Assembly: GCA_009741485.1 (NCBI GenBank) | Contig: CM019215.1 | Coordinates: 79,929,711 to 79,993,710 of the forward strand | Length of the DNA: 64,000 bases | Direction of reading: 5' to 3' | DNA from: Malurus cyaneus samueli | Lineage: Eukaryota; Chordata; Aves; Passeriformes; Maluridae | The notes under the pieces: generated by a model | The model's database searches: none | Told to the model about the DNA's origin: nothing | What the model saw: only the letters and a program-made list of their open reading frames with translations | Program-made: the position numbers and the translations under genes | Shown: positions 12,198-24,478 of the stretch, piece by piece | Position numbering within the stretch: the first letter of the stretch is position 1 | Layout: each line of letters starts with the position of its first letter

Positions 12198-12954
12198 TTA
12201 CCATGTTTCTTTTTGTTATGGCCTCATGGCAGACCCACATTTGTTATGCTATTACCAGAACAGGCTTTTTGGAATGCATTATTTAGTTAGAGCAAATTTA
12301 CTATTACTGAAAAGGTGTATAAAAAGTTTCAAACTAGTAGATAGGTGCTCTACTTGTACGGGAAAAAGTCAAATAGAAAAATAGTTTCTATAGAATATTA
12401 CTATTGTCAGACCGTGTATTTATTAAAATGACTCTTCAAAAAAAAAAAATTATTACGTACTATAGGTAAAACTAGCAAAGGTTCTTCCAAGTTTCTAACA
12501 GAGAAGATCTTGCTTGTATCTCTTGCTACTTCTTTTGGAGGATGGGATGATCAGCAGAAATGTAAGGCAAAGCTAGGTAAACACCATTTGAGGCTGAGTA
12601 AAATTAAGGGAAAAAAATGCTGTCAATAAGAGCTGTATTTCAATATGGCGCAGCAATTCTCAGAAGAAGGTTAAAAAGGAGATTTCTTGAGAGCTCTCTG
12701 CACGCTCCAAAGCTATTGGAAAATATCTTTTTTAGTTTTAAATCGCAGTTGTATCTTAGAATCTTGCCCTTGCATCTCCACTAATATTTATATATGCTTT
12801 GTAATCCTTCACATTCATTACCCATGTCTGCTATATTGTCCCTTTCACACAGAACATTTCCATTTGAACATTGAGAAGTGTGCTTACTGTGTCAGTGTCC
12901 AGTGAAGCACAAAAATTAGGGAAAAACTTACCCTTTCCTCTCCCCAGTCTGCAT
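12198..12954. other. AT-rich non-coding DNA
   Basis: No gene or repeat family is recognised. A short A run lies near 12438. Confidence 0.5.
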
Positions 12955-13300
12955 TTTTTAAATTTTCACAGCATGGAATGCTTTCGAAATTGTTCCCAGG
13001 AAGCGACTGTCATTGTGGATGGGCAGGGGGGATCAAATACTTACTACTGCTCCCCCCAGCACTACAGTTCATTCTGTCCCCGTTCTCCAACAAATCCTGC
13101 ACTGACATGTCCAATCTGCCCTGAAAATCCCTGAGGAGCTCGAGCTCCTCCCTGAAAATGCATGCTCCCTTCTCTGACTGAATAAGCGTCTGTGGAACAT
13201 AGCAGGGTATCTCCGGCGCTGGTGCCAGGGTTTGCTGGGATCAGTTTCCATTGGATTAAGGAGGTTCAATGTGCACACGTGCCCCGCCACTGCTCAGCAC
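12955..13300. other. GC-richer island of unknown origin with an 18-bp perfect palindrome
   Basis: This patch is richer in G+C and CpG than its surroundings and holds a perfect palindrome at 13133-13150 (GAGGAGCTCGAGCTCCTC). A CCCTGAAAAT direct repeat lies on each side. On the plus strand GAATAAGCGTCTGTGGAAC and GGCGCTGGTGCC resemble the polyadenylation/U5 side of a retroviral LTR, but I could not match a family. On the minus strand 13120-13045 is an open 76-bp block bounded by splice-like sites. It is either an old LTR fragment or unique sequence. Confidence 0.35.
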
Positions 13301-14935
13301 AATTTTGGTCTTCACCTATGGCATGCATCCCTTATAAATTCAGATTCTCACTGATGTAAAAGAAATATAAATATATGTTTCGACTTGGATATAAAAGGTA
13401 AATAAATGTATCTGTTAAAGTCAGAAAATGCAGCTGCAGTGAGGGGACCGAGTTAAAAATTAGATGAAGATAACTCATGATTTCCATCTACGCATGGCTG
13501 AAAGAAAAATGCTCTTAGATGTTTGTAACTGAGATGCGAGGGAAGTCTTACATGATGAATGTAAAATGCCTTTATGTATTTTAAAATGAATATAAGAATT
13601 TCTATCATGGCAGTAAAATAAATGTAAGATAATGATATGATGACAGTACACAAACTGACTATCCATAAAGTAAAAATTAGTGATGGCTAAGAAGAAAGTA
13701 ATAATGACTTGTTATATACACATAAATCTATACTTAGCTCTCATTTGGTAGTGGAAGCAGCCAAGTAGAACTGGATATTAAACTTATGTCAGACAGCTGA
13801 GGAAAATCGGTGTGAGTTATTCAATTGCAATCTGCTATAAGCAAATGCTGTGCTTACATAAATGAAATTGAAATTCATTCTGTTTTTGTAGCAGATATAG
13901 GGGGGAGGAAAAATAATCACATTTTCTTACTGTCTTGATTGTTTGTAATAGGAAATATTGTCTAGGTCTTGTGGGTGGAAAAGTTCTCCACAGAAAACAA
14001 GAATACCCAATATATGCTAAATTTTCCAATAAGGCGCTTTTGGCTGTATTGGCAAAGGAAGGGTGCTTCTCTGAGACATACAGCTTCACTATCAGGAGAA
14101 AATCCATACTTTCTGTGGATACCAGCAAGCATGTTTATAACCTAACTCCCCCAATTGGACTGTAACAATATTATAGGAAGGCAGGGGGAAAGGGTGAAGA
14201 CAAGCAATTTCTGCCAGGTAAATCACTTTTCTGATTAAGTAAACACAAGTTCTACGAAAATGTCCCACACTCAGCATTTCAATATCAACTCCCAAACCTT
14301 ACATTTCTAGTGTAAATTTTATGTGTTTGTTCTGCCCCTTCATCTTTTTTTACATTAAAAAGAACTAGTAGCTCAGAAAACTAGACAGAAAACATTTTGA
14401 AGCATCCTGCCAAATTAAGTTCAAAGAAAAATTAAACTACCAAAGGCATGCATCAGAGATGAAAAATGAACTGCATTTTTGTATTATAGGCGATGAATTT
14501 GTATTGACTGAGTTCAAGATGAGGACATTCTGATTTCTGAGCTTATAAAATAAAATGCCCACGAATGTAACTTTCTGTCTTCCCTGCCAAAGTCTGTAAC
14601 TCTAATCACAGTGATTTTTCCAGCAGAGAAAAAGGAGGTAATGAATCTTAGACTGACACTAGGTTCTCTAGTGTAAGAAAGACAGATTATTTTAAAATGT
14701 ACATTGAAAGCTCACTGCTTTGCATTGACTTCCAGAATGCACTGAACACTTCCCCAGTGCTGGGCTTTTAATAAGGTGTAAGCATACTGAGTGGATTTTA
14801 ATAGCAGGTAAATGGACCACATTAAAAGAAATTTTAAGAGCTCAAGCTAATGAAACATTAAAATATGTCATATTTTAAATGCCACGGCTTTCTAAATCTG
14901 TAGTTTTTGATCGGCAGCAAGCACCTTGATTCACA
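13301..14935. other. AT-rich non-coding DNA
   Basis: No gene is supported. The frames at 13835-14295 lack motifs and splice context. No repeat family is recognised. Confidence 0.55.
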
Positions 14936-15605
14936 AACAACTTCTGCAGCCAGCGGCTCCAGCGGCTCCAGCGCAGGGCACGGCTGAGCCCCTGAGCCAC
15001 GGGCGGGGGGCGAGAGCCCCGGGGAAAGCCTGGCCAAGGGACAGCGGGAGCGGGGACGGACGGAGGAGAGACCCGGCACGGATGGATGGCCCTGCGCCGG
15101 GGAGGGACCCGGAGGGACCGGGGTGACCGGAGGGAAGGTGCAGCCCATGGAGAACCCACACATGGGCAAACCTATCCTGAAGGAGTGCAATCTTAGGGAA
15201 TGTCCCAAACTGGAGCTGTGGAAGAGCGTGGGAGGGAGGCGCAGCAGAGAGGAGATGCTATGGACTGATCGCAGCCCCTGCACTGCCCAGGGGCAGGAGG
15301 TAGAGGAGTCAGGAATGTTGGAATGAGGTGGACCTTGGGAAGAAGAAGGATGTAGCAGGAGTATATTGTTTCTGTTATTTGTCTCCCCCTTCCCCTCCCC
15401 CGAAATCTGGTTTTAATTGGCAATAAATTAAGTTTCCTCAAGTCAAGCTTGTTTTGACGGTAAATGGCAAGAGATCTCCCTGTCTCTATCTCAACACACG
15501 AGCTTTTTCCTTTATTTTCCCCTCGTGTCTGGTTCCGCTTGAGGAAGAGGAGTGAGAGCAGTGGGTGGGCATCTGGTAACCGGCTAAGGTCTGAACTTGT
15601 GCTCA
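14936..15605 (+). mobile_element. ERVL-type LTR, 5'-truncated, CpG-rich U3
   Basis: The right half matches the same avian LTR family as 11579-12192 but in plus orientation. Shared blocks are TGCAGCCCATGGAGAACCC (about 15140), TTTAATTGGCAATAAATTAA (about 15410), GAGATCTCCCTGTCTC (about 15470) and GGTGGGCATCTGG (about 15565). The left part, 14936-15130, is very G+C- and CpG-rich (GGGCGGGGGGCG, GGACGGACGG). It resembles the U3 of a sister subfamily. The first about 90 bp of a full LTR are missing and no clear target duplication was found. Right edge is approximate. The minus-strand Pro/Ser-rich frames across 14858-15651 are shadows of this element. Confidence 0.75.
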
Positions 15606-18600
15606 AATAAGTAAGATCCTTAAAGCTTATAGTCTTCAAATGGATATTCATGTATTCATCTTCATCAAAAGTGTTAATATCTATTGAGATTCTTGCATGA
15701 TCTTCCTATTTCTTATTGGTTGGTGAAGTGCCTTCAGGATCTAACCATGAGAACATCAAAAAGTAAAAGTTTTCACAGGAGGATGATGAATGAGGAAATA
15801 CATCTAGGGCTGAGAAAACTCAAATACCACTCGCTTAAAGAACCAAATTGATTTATATGTGCACCATTTAAAATATTTTATTTTAAATTTTATCTTATTT
15901 TTTCCTATTGAATTTTGGGGAAAAAAAACTTGGAGTAGCTCAAGCAAGTTTGCATAAACAAGTATACAAATTTTTACTGCAAAAAAAGACAGTAATTAAC
16001 TTTGGTAGCACTTGAGTAAACAACAGGCTGCGGTACCTGTTGTATTCTGGACCAACAGCACAAAGGTGACATTTTTAACGCCCTTAGGAGAACAGCAGAC
16101 TCTTTATTTTATGTCTTTCCAGTATACATAGATAGTCATGACCATTAACTCCTTAAGTATGCTGAGAAATAAATTTATTTCTTTAATTCTTATTTTTGAG
16201 CTCAATCTTCTTGAAAATCATGACTGTGTATTAAACAGATATATCTAACAAGAAAAGCTCTCCCTTTTCTTCCAGCAGTGATGTTACCTGGAGTTCTGTA
16301 GAACTGAAGATTATAAGCATAAGCTTCCTCTGCCTAAAATAATCAGCAACATGTAGTAACCCTAAAAGCACCTATGTCTCTCCATTGAGCATAACCAGAG
16401 TCTTGAATAAAATGCTAAGGTGTAGTGGCTTATGCTGTTTCCATACACTTTTTCTTGTTTTGTTTTTTGTGTTTTTNGCCTGATGACAGCAACTTTAAAA
16501 CCTCATTTACATATGTATGTATAAGTAATGTCACTTACTGTACTAGAATCCATGGCTTTCAAGTTACATTTCAAATAGAGAAATAACCCTAATTCCAGTA
16601 CCATATGGGACTAGAAGGTATTCATTCTCTCATTTTACAGAATGAAAAATGAGCCTTTCTTTGTGTGTACTTATAATGATGTATGCAAGGATGCAGGAAA
16701 TATTTCACATGGCAAGAAACATACTGGGATAGTCTTAATCACAATTTTATCCATAGGGCAATTCCAGCTCCCAGATAAGGGAAGAATTAAATTTTTCATC
16801 ATTGACAGTTGGATTAAATGATGGAATATTTACACACCAAAATTTTCTGTAGTGATGCAACAATCTTTAGTGACTTGAGTTCTATACTTATTATCAATTC
16901 AGGATTGACTGCTAGACATTCTGCTAATTAAATATTTATGTCTTTTAATCTGACTTGCTTTGTAACATTTCCTGTGAACTTTCTTGTCTTCCAAAAACAG
17001 TGCCAACCTGTGAAATACAGGAAAAATATGTTTTAAGTAATAATATGAAGAGAAAATAAATGAAAATTAAATAGCATAATGAGATATATAATATCTCATA
17101 TAATGAGATAAGAAGTCCAAAAAATGTGTATTTCAGAGGAACTCCATCAGGCTTCTTTGACCCTTATACTAATCTATTAGCTATTTTAAATTCTCAGAAT
17201 TTAATGACAAAACTTCTTTGAAAGATACATTTGTGCTCATTTTCTGTCAAAATTTTCCTAGAAGAGTAGTATGATAGATAATACAAAAACATCAGCTGTG
17301 GTGATAGAAAAAAAAATGTTTATCGCTATGATTTTGTTTTCCAGTAGAGAAATGCTTTTGTCACTTGATATCATAAAGGCATTTTGAACTGACAAGTTGA
17401 GAACTTGCTTTTACAAAACTTGTGAGGCCTAGGGTGTCCCAGGAAATACAGAATTACCTATAGGTAGATTATGAAAGTGAGAATGGAAAATTAATAGAAC
17501 ATCACATGCAAGATACATGCATCACAGCAAGACTCAAAGGCATAACTTGCTGATTATTTTCTCATTCTTCATTACTTGCTAATTACCTGCTTCTTTTTTA
17601 TTTCACTGCCAAAATGCTGCTTCTAAACACAATGAAATTCTCATCTATGTCTTCTAATCCATTTTCCGCTGTTCTCAGCTATAGAGCAATAGAACAGGAG
17701 GAAGTAAAGGCTGAAACAAGGTCATGAAAGTGCCTTTCATGGATATGTCAAAGAAGAGAGCTGAAAAAGTGAAGGTGAATTAAAAAAAATTAAATATGCC
17801 TCCAACTCTCTCATTTCTAACTTAGGTATTCTTAACAGAATAGTTCAGACTAATTTTTATCTTCAGTTTTTAAAATTAACTTCTAAAGAATTACTTGTTG
17901 TAAATATTTTTTTTGGTCATCTCTGTCATTTCTGGTCATTTATGTCTTACTCAAGCTGTTTAAGGGTGTGGGTAAGTTCCTTTTGTAATTTGTGCCTGGA
18001 GTGTTAGGACACTTGTGCCCAGACAGAACATTGAACATTAGCTGGCCCAAGTAACTGAAGAGATTTTTTTTCATAAATGGAGATGATCACTATTGTAATA
18101 TGATTAAAATGAACAAAGTACTGCATATGCTCACACATCCATAGCCATGTGTAAGCAAGTGGGAAGTCACAGGTCTGAAAACAACCTCTACAGTGAGAGA
18201 AACAGTGGGAGCATTGCTCCAGGAGGAAGCCAACAGAGAGATAAGGAGAGCTCCTTTTAGGCTCAGAACTGACCAAAAACCAGACTTGGATTTATGAATA
18301 AATAGGTGTCCTCCTCTTGTTTGTTCTCTTCGAAGAACAACCTGTAATCTTACTTTGCAAAGAATTATATTCAAGAGATGCATGAAATAAGATGTTTTGT
18401 TCTTCTTGTGGGTTGTGGTTTTTGGTTGTTTGTTTTTTGTGTTTTTGTTTGGTGTTTGTTTTGGGTTTTTTTTTCTCCCTCTATTTCTCTTTTTCCTCAA
18501 CCTCTGCCCTTCTTAAATCCCTCTGAGTCTTTTTTCCTATAATACAAGGACTGAACTAATTTTAAAATGATTGGTATCGTGCAGAGGTATCTTCCTTAAC

Positions 18601-19672
18601 ACATCAGAACCAGGATTAGGTCTTTTTGTCCTGTCATATTTGTTTCACAGAAGTACTACAAGAAAGAAGAGAAAGATATTTTGACTTGTGGAAGCAAAAC
18701 ATCAGACCTTATTCATTTAATTAATCTTTTTGTTTTGTTTCCATTACTGCAGTACAAACACTGTGCACATGGAAGTCTTTCTTCGTACAAAAATGATTTC
18801 TAGGCACTATGTCACAGTAAGAATAATAAATGAAATTATCCAATGCACAACAAAGCTGGTATATCATCCTTGCTAATCTTTCAAGTTAAGAAAAATATTT
18901 TTTTTCCCCCCACACACTGAAACATGAAATATGTGACCTTTAAAGGCAGTGACAGATACTTTAAAAGGGGAAAATAGTGGGTGTAATGTGTAAAGTAGGT
19001 TTTGCTGATAGAATTGCTTTTTATATTGTGCAATCTGTCACCATCACGTTAAGATGGTTGAAAGAAGTCAATGCAACATTTCTACTGGAAAATGCTGTTT
19101 TGTCAGCATTTGTCACCATGTACAAAGGAAAACAAAGGGAAACAAAGGTCAAAATATTCTAAGTGGAATGGGCATTTTTTAAAAATTCTTCGGTCATTCT
19201 AATAAAATTATTAATTAGTTTTAATGCAGAATGCATCTGCTAAAATATATTTTGATATTGCAGAAATTCAGTACCTTTTTTTCCCCTTACAAATTATTTT
19301 TCAACTTTGGATCTGTCATAAATTAAACACATTTTAGATTAGATTTTTATTTCTTTCATTTTACCAGTTAAACATAACACAAAATCCAGCAAGGTGGTTA
19401 CCTGCTCTCACTTTGCATTGGTCAGTTTACAGCAATATTCAAGTGATAAATTTCATATCCTGGGCCTGTAAGTTCTCCACTTAAACAGTGTCTCACAAAA
19501 ATGAGGGAACTGAAGATAAGTTTTAGAGTTTTCCACCAGGATTTTATAACAGGTTTTATTTAAAACAGATAACCAGCATACAGTGTGAATCCCTCCATTC
19601 TGTGAAACGATTGCAAATGGCAATAATGGGTATTGGTGATAAAGGAGATTTAGTTTTTTTTTTTATTAACAG
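15606..19672. other. AT-rich non-coding DNA with a T/G tract
   Basis: There is no gene. The stretch holds a small hairpin at 17080-17098 (TGAGATAT/ATATCTCA arms), a T/G-rich tract at 18416-18472, and one N at 16477 next to a T/G run. Confidence 0.55.
16477..16477. other. single unresolved base (N)
   Basis: The N follows a TTTTGTTTTTTGTGTTTTT run. It is probably a homopolymer consensus failure. Confidence 0.95.
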
Positions 19673-19738
19673 CATTCCAAGATGAGCAAGCATGAGAAGG
19701 TGTCACCCATAAACAAGTCACCAGAGGTTTACAATATG
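19673..19738 (+). CDS. candidate internal coding exon, 22 codons, phase 0-0
   Basis: The block is bounded by a strong acceptor (TTTTTTTTTTTTATTAACAG) and a perfect donor (ATG|GTGAGT). It is 66 bp, a multiple of three, and only one frame is open. The peptide runs HSKMSKHEKV then SPINKSPEVYNM, a hydrophilic Ser/Lys/Pro composition of the sort seen in linkers or cytoplasmic tails. It may instead begin at the internal ATG. I recognise no family. Intronic pseudo-exons with good splice sites occur by chance, so this remains a candidate. It would be transcribed on the same strand as the exon pair at 40828-41338. Confidence 0.3.
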
Positions 19739-20691
19739 GTGAGTCAAAAACCCAGTTACATGTGTCTGACATGGCTTCAGCACAGGATGGTGAAACAGGT
19801 ATTTAAACTACCAAAATACTCTGTGTTTTACTGTAGAAAAAAAATTTTGAATGTGGGAAATCCTCTATTTTCATCTTTCCACTCTCTGGGGTACTTGAAT
19901 CCTAACACTGCTATCATCACCCCTATTGTTTGGTGGTGACAACAAGAGCAACAGAAGCCATCCATATTTGCTGATTAGGTCAATACCTGAAGGAAGTCAG
20001 TGCATGTATCCTTCTCAATAAATTATTTCATTATTTCTTTTGCAGACAGAGGTTTTTAATTGAATCTCCAGTCTGTAATTTAATATTCATCTTTCGAAGA
20101 TGATAGTTGTTATAATCTGAACTAGAAGTTCTGCTATTTTACACTTGTCTATGAATTCCTCACTGTCAACAAGCAAGTTGAGAAGATCTGTGAGCCTGTG
20201 TTAGTGCTTCTGAAGTTCAGTTGAATTGAGTGTGCTGCTGGCTCTAAGCTTTTATGATCTCACTTTTACCAGATTTCATGAAAGGAGGAAAGCGTACTGT
20301 TTTCTGTACTAGCTGGATGCAAAACTGGCTGTTATTTCACTTGTTTGGGCAGTCTGCAAAACTGTAATACAATGATAGGTGTGCATGCACTAGTACACGT
20401 TTGTTTCATCTAATTGCAAGTTTCACTGACTTTCACTGTAGAATGGAGTTTTAATCCCTCTTTTTCACCAATCTGTCCAGTTTCACTGGGGATACACCAA
20501 GAGCTAAAAAATCTATTTCAACTTATATGAGCTACTCTATTACTTTTTTAAAAATAGGAGTCAATTTCCATTTACAGAATGACCTTAAAATATTCTTAGA
20601 ATCTTTCATGTGTGTTAGAGAAATGTCTTATTCCTAATGGTTTCTGAAGAACTAATGCATCTTTTTCTGAAGTTGTTTAATTGTTTCAATA
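19739..20691. other. AT-rich non-coding DNA
   Basis: I see nothing beyond the downstream end of the candidate exon's frame. There are no repeats or RNA genes. Confidence 0.5.
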
Positions 20692-20822
20692 AATCATAGA
20701 ATCATAGCATGGTCTGGGTCAGAAGGGACCTTTAAGATCATCTCATTCCATCACCCTCACCATGGGCAAGGACCTCTTCCTCTGCATCAGATTGCTCAGG
20801 GCCCCATCCAACCTGGCCTGAT
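20692..20822 (-). mobile_element. CR1 LINE 3' end fragment
   Basis: On + it begins AATCATAGAATCATAGCATGG, the reverse complement of the CR1 3' tail. It continues through AGAAGGGACCTTTAAGATC, CATGGGCAAGGACC and GCCCCATCCAACCTGGCCT, where similarity stops. It is a short 5'-truncated minus-strand insertion with no coding capacity. Confidence 0.88.
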
Positions 20823-21089
20823 TTATGCCTGTTTATAAATACTCATTAAATTCCAAATAATACACAGGCATGAATCTGAAGACGCAAATGAAGTGCAAGT
20901 TTAACATCTATAGTTACCTTTGATAAAGAGAGTATTTAAATAATTTTTACTGGAAAGCTAAAATGGTGGGTTAAATCATACTTTAAAAAAAATCAATAAT
21001 TACCCTAAAATCACTTAAATTAATAAAAAAGATCTTCAGCGGTTGAAGATTTACATTACTGTGACATGAAAATAACATTAATTTTAGGG

Positions 21090-21612
21090 TGGTTTTGTAT
21101 AAGTGGTCAGCTGATCCCAGGTGACAAGTGAGCCCCCACCCTATTGCTTTCTCAAGCCCTCTCAGCAGGCTGGCGGAGAGAATGCAGAAGGCAAAAGCAA
21201 TAAAAAGCTGTCAAAATATAAACAGATTAATGTTTGAAGGAAAAACAAAGACAAAAAAGTGTGCTAGAGCAGTCCCTCATCACCCAAACTCAAATGCCTG
21301 GCTCATCCACAAACAATGATTTCTTTGGAAAAGCACACTTCAGTGTTCTTGGGGAGTATGATACTGTATGATGTGTTATATCTCTTTGGCTATTTTGGTC
21401 ACCATCCTGGTTGTATCCTGTCCCAAAATTTTGCCTACCATCAGCCTACCAGAATGGGAAACACAGGCAAGCTTGATGCTGTGTAAGCATAGCTCAGCAA
21501 GATCTAAAACACCATTGTGTTATCAACCACGTGTTTCGGTCACATGTCTAAAACCCAACACCGTGTGCATTGCAATGAAGAAAATAATTTCATCCCAGCC
21601 CAACTCGATGGA
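21090..21612 (-). mobile_element. solo LTR of an avian ERVL-type endogenous retrovirus
   Basis: Blocks read on + match a common bird LTR in reverse orientation. They are CAGCTGATCCCAGGTGACAA, AGCAGGCTGGCGGAGAGAA, TTTGGCTATTTTGGTCACC, CAGCAAGATCTAAAACACCA, TGTGTTATCAAC and the end ATTTCATCCCAGCCCAAC. It is the same broad LTR type as the plus-strand copy at 43305-43848. Termini are worn and I found no clear target duplication, so the edges are approximate. The two + frames at 21128-21319 and 21368-21622 lie wholly inside it and are not genes. Confidence 0.75.
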
Positions 21613-23504
21613 AAATGGCTGATCATCATTACATAGAAAAATTATTCTGATAAAGCTGTCTCCTAGCCCCATAAAATATTGTGCCAAGTTGCCATTTGGG
21701 GACATAACACAATTTAATGTGTCTTGCCCAGTCTACTTCACACTACTCTTGATTTCCTTGGTTTTTTGTTTATTTTAGGAACACTACTCTTATGAAGGTA
21801 AACCTGTATCACCTGGTTTGGCATAAAGTGACTAGCAATAATATTTGAATAAAATCTAATTTAAAAATAAGTAGCCAAGTAGAACCAGAACTAGTTAAGT
21901 TCTGGCTGAAATTTAGCCAGAAAGATGTACCAAATAAGTGAGAAAGTTATGTATTTTGCTAACATTATAATAGAATGGAAAAAACAAAGGAGTAAGAGCT
22001 ACAGCCTTAGTAATTTTCCTATGCCCTCATTTACAGTAACAATAACCTTCTTTTTAAAAATAGCAAAAAAAAAAGTTCCAAAACATGAATTTTAGAAAAA
22101 AAATAAACTTTGTGCAAGTTTTGATGTCAGTAGAATACAAGTGCTTGTCAATCAAATAGCAATTTCTGATCCATTATTAGAAATATACATGCAATAATGA
22201 TGTGTTATTATTCTAGCACATTATGCATGCTTCAGTGACTTTTATCTGCCCTCACTTACTTATACTTTTATCCTTATTTTCAGTTTTCAGGATTTCTTGG
22301 ATTTCTTGGTCCCCTTCAATAGTATAAGAATGGCCAAACTAAAGTTTTAATACTCCAAAGCATCTGACATCATAATTTTTCTGTTAAGGAAAATATGTCA
22401 TTGGAACCACTTTTAAAGGCTCCAAGTTAGAGGAACAAAATACACATCTTCAATAAAAGATTTTCCAAAAGTAAATTTCTCTCTTATTTAGAAAAGGCTT
22501 AGGATATTTGTAGAAGGAATTTTAAGAAAAGTATTTACAGGATGTTAATCTGAGGTAGACATCTGCGAGAGCAAGTACAGAGGGCTTTCCTTTGTGAAAC
22601 TATTTTTGTCCTCTGGTAAGTGGTCCCTAGCATCATTACATTTTGATCATGCCTTGAAGTGAATTTTTACAGTCTGAGAACAAATTCCTTATAAATTGGC
22701 TTGGGAGATATGATTATACCTGTACCAACTGTTTTCTTGTTCTTGAAAATGGCAGTAGTGTGACTTTTCTATTTTTATATGAAAATAGTCCTTAAATTTA
22801 TGACCTGCCACCTGCACTGTATTTGTAACAACGAGATAATTCAATGTGCTTTACAAAGCACAAAGCATGTTAGCTAGTGCTATTTCTACACATTTAAAAG
22901 CACAGTCTGTTAGAAGTAAAAGCAAAAAATGGGTGGAATTATCAAAGCTGCATTATCAAGTGTGTGCACATCAGGATAATAAATGCGGATTTCATTCAAA
23001 ACAGTTATTTTTCCTCACATGTTGTTATTCCATTAGAAAAAAAAAAATAAAGAAGAAAAGTTTTGGAAAATCTCTAGTAAGCTTGTTAATCTTGTTTGCT
23101 AAAGGATACAATGCAAAACGTAGATACATGGTTATTTCTCTCCTAGAATGAAAACAGCTCTTTTAATTCACTGAGGGCATATAGAAAATAGTTAATAACC
23201 GTTGCACATTGATCAGTTTTGCCCTCTTACAAGTCCCAGCTACTGAGCTGTATGATCTCAGGGAAGTGAATGAAATTTTTGTGGTTTAGATGTAGGGAGA
23301 TTTATTATATTCTATTTTAATTCCACAAATTCAATTAAAATGAAACACAAAATGGGTCCATATTTTTCAGCAAGAAGTCGTAACAGCAGGAAACAGCAGC
23401 AAAAGTAATTTTGTGCATCACAGCAATTTTGCATAAGTTCTGACCAACAATGTGGATTTTTTTTGGGGTACATTGTATGCAAAGATATGCATTGGATGCC
23501 ACTG
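21613..23504. other. AT-rich non-coding DNA
   Basis: No gene or recognised repeat. A short A run (about 23039-23048) and small frames without motifs are present. Confidence 0.55.
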
Positions 23505-24400
23505 AGTGTAGCTGAGCTCTTGAGGTCCAGACCTGTCAGAGTCACCTGGAGACTGCTGATAGATCCTCTGACCATCGCTCCAGAGGCTCCATTGAACATC
23601 AGGCCTGATCATATCCTCAATCTCAGTCTGAGCTGTGCTGTTCAGCCACATCTGGGCCCATGTCCTGGAGGCAGCTCAGACGTGTGTCACAGTCAGCCTG
23701 ATCTCCAGCTTTGTCTTCTAGGTGGACCTTGACCCTACACTGCATGTCTGTCTCGGCCCTAATCTCTCCTGATCCATATTTTTTCTTTCATATTCCTGGA
23801 TTACCCTCAGACCTGAGGCATGAGTTCACTCTGTCTGGGTGTTGATGGATCCCATCCATCCTTGATTCTCCTTGGTAGGACTGTGCCTGGTTGGAAGGCA
23901 CTGCCTGAACTGTAGCTGGGATTACCCTTGGCTTCTGGCTTGTTTCCCTCATGGAGAGGTTTCTGCTGCTCCTGAGATAAACTCTGGCAGGAGCTGGGAG
24001 TCCTGAGCTGAAACAAAGCTCTGGAGCACCTGACAGTGGTAGACAGATCCCCTTCTCTTAGACACTGGTGCACTGTCTTGTGGGGTGGGCAGGCACTGGC
24101 CCCAAGCACCTTCATCCATGAAATGGGCTCCAGGTGCATGGGACAATTAAAATGACGCACACTGCAGAACAGGGGAACATAAAAATCACACACCTTCTCC
24201 TGTGCAGCAGCAAATCCCAGCCAGCTGCGTGCAGGGGCTGTGGAGTGGCAGGAACACGACTTCTCAGTGGTCAGGGCTGCCCTCCGTGTCTGCTTCTTCC
24301 AAGGACTGAGTTTTGTGTGCCTGCTTTGAGCTCAGGTTACAGTTCATGTGTAACTGATGACTTGAATATAAAGGAGGGGTTGGATGTTAGTTAAAATTGC
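23505..24400. other. GC-richer, CT-biased block, possible unclassified transposon
   Basis: Base composition changes sharply here from AT-rich to CT-rich (CCTGATC, CCTGGAG and CCTTGACC-like words repeated). Several overlapping open frames appear on both strands between 23418 and 24394, none with recognisable motifs. The texture resembles avian LTR or other interspersed repeats, but I could not match a family. A unique regulatory block is the alternative. Confidence 0.3.
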
Positions 24401-24459
24401 TGATCTGCAGCGGGTCTTTAAGTTCTGTAAAATGACCCGATCTGCAGAGTCCTAGGTTT

Positions 24460-24478
24460 AAAAAAAAAAAAAAAAAAA
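24460..24478. repeat. A19 homopolymer
   Basis: There are nineteen A following CCTAGGTTT. It ends the GC-richer block to its left and could be the tail of a plus-strand retroposed sequence. Confidence 0.9.

Noticed and set aside
14858..15651. Pro/Ser/Arg-rich minus-strand frames of 141 and 152 codons
   Set aside because: They fall within or across the CpG-rich ERVL-type LTR and read it backwards.
21128..21622. Two + frames that look like a small gene
   Set aside because: Both are contained in the minus-strand LTR at 21090-21612.
22528..22618. Block between TATTTACAG and GTAAGTGG resembling an exon
   Set aside because: All three frames have stops and the acceptor has no pyrimidine run.
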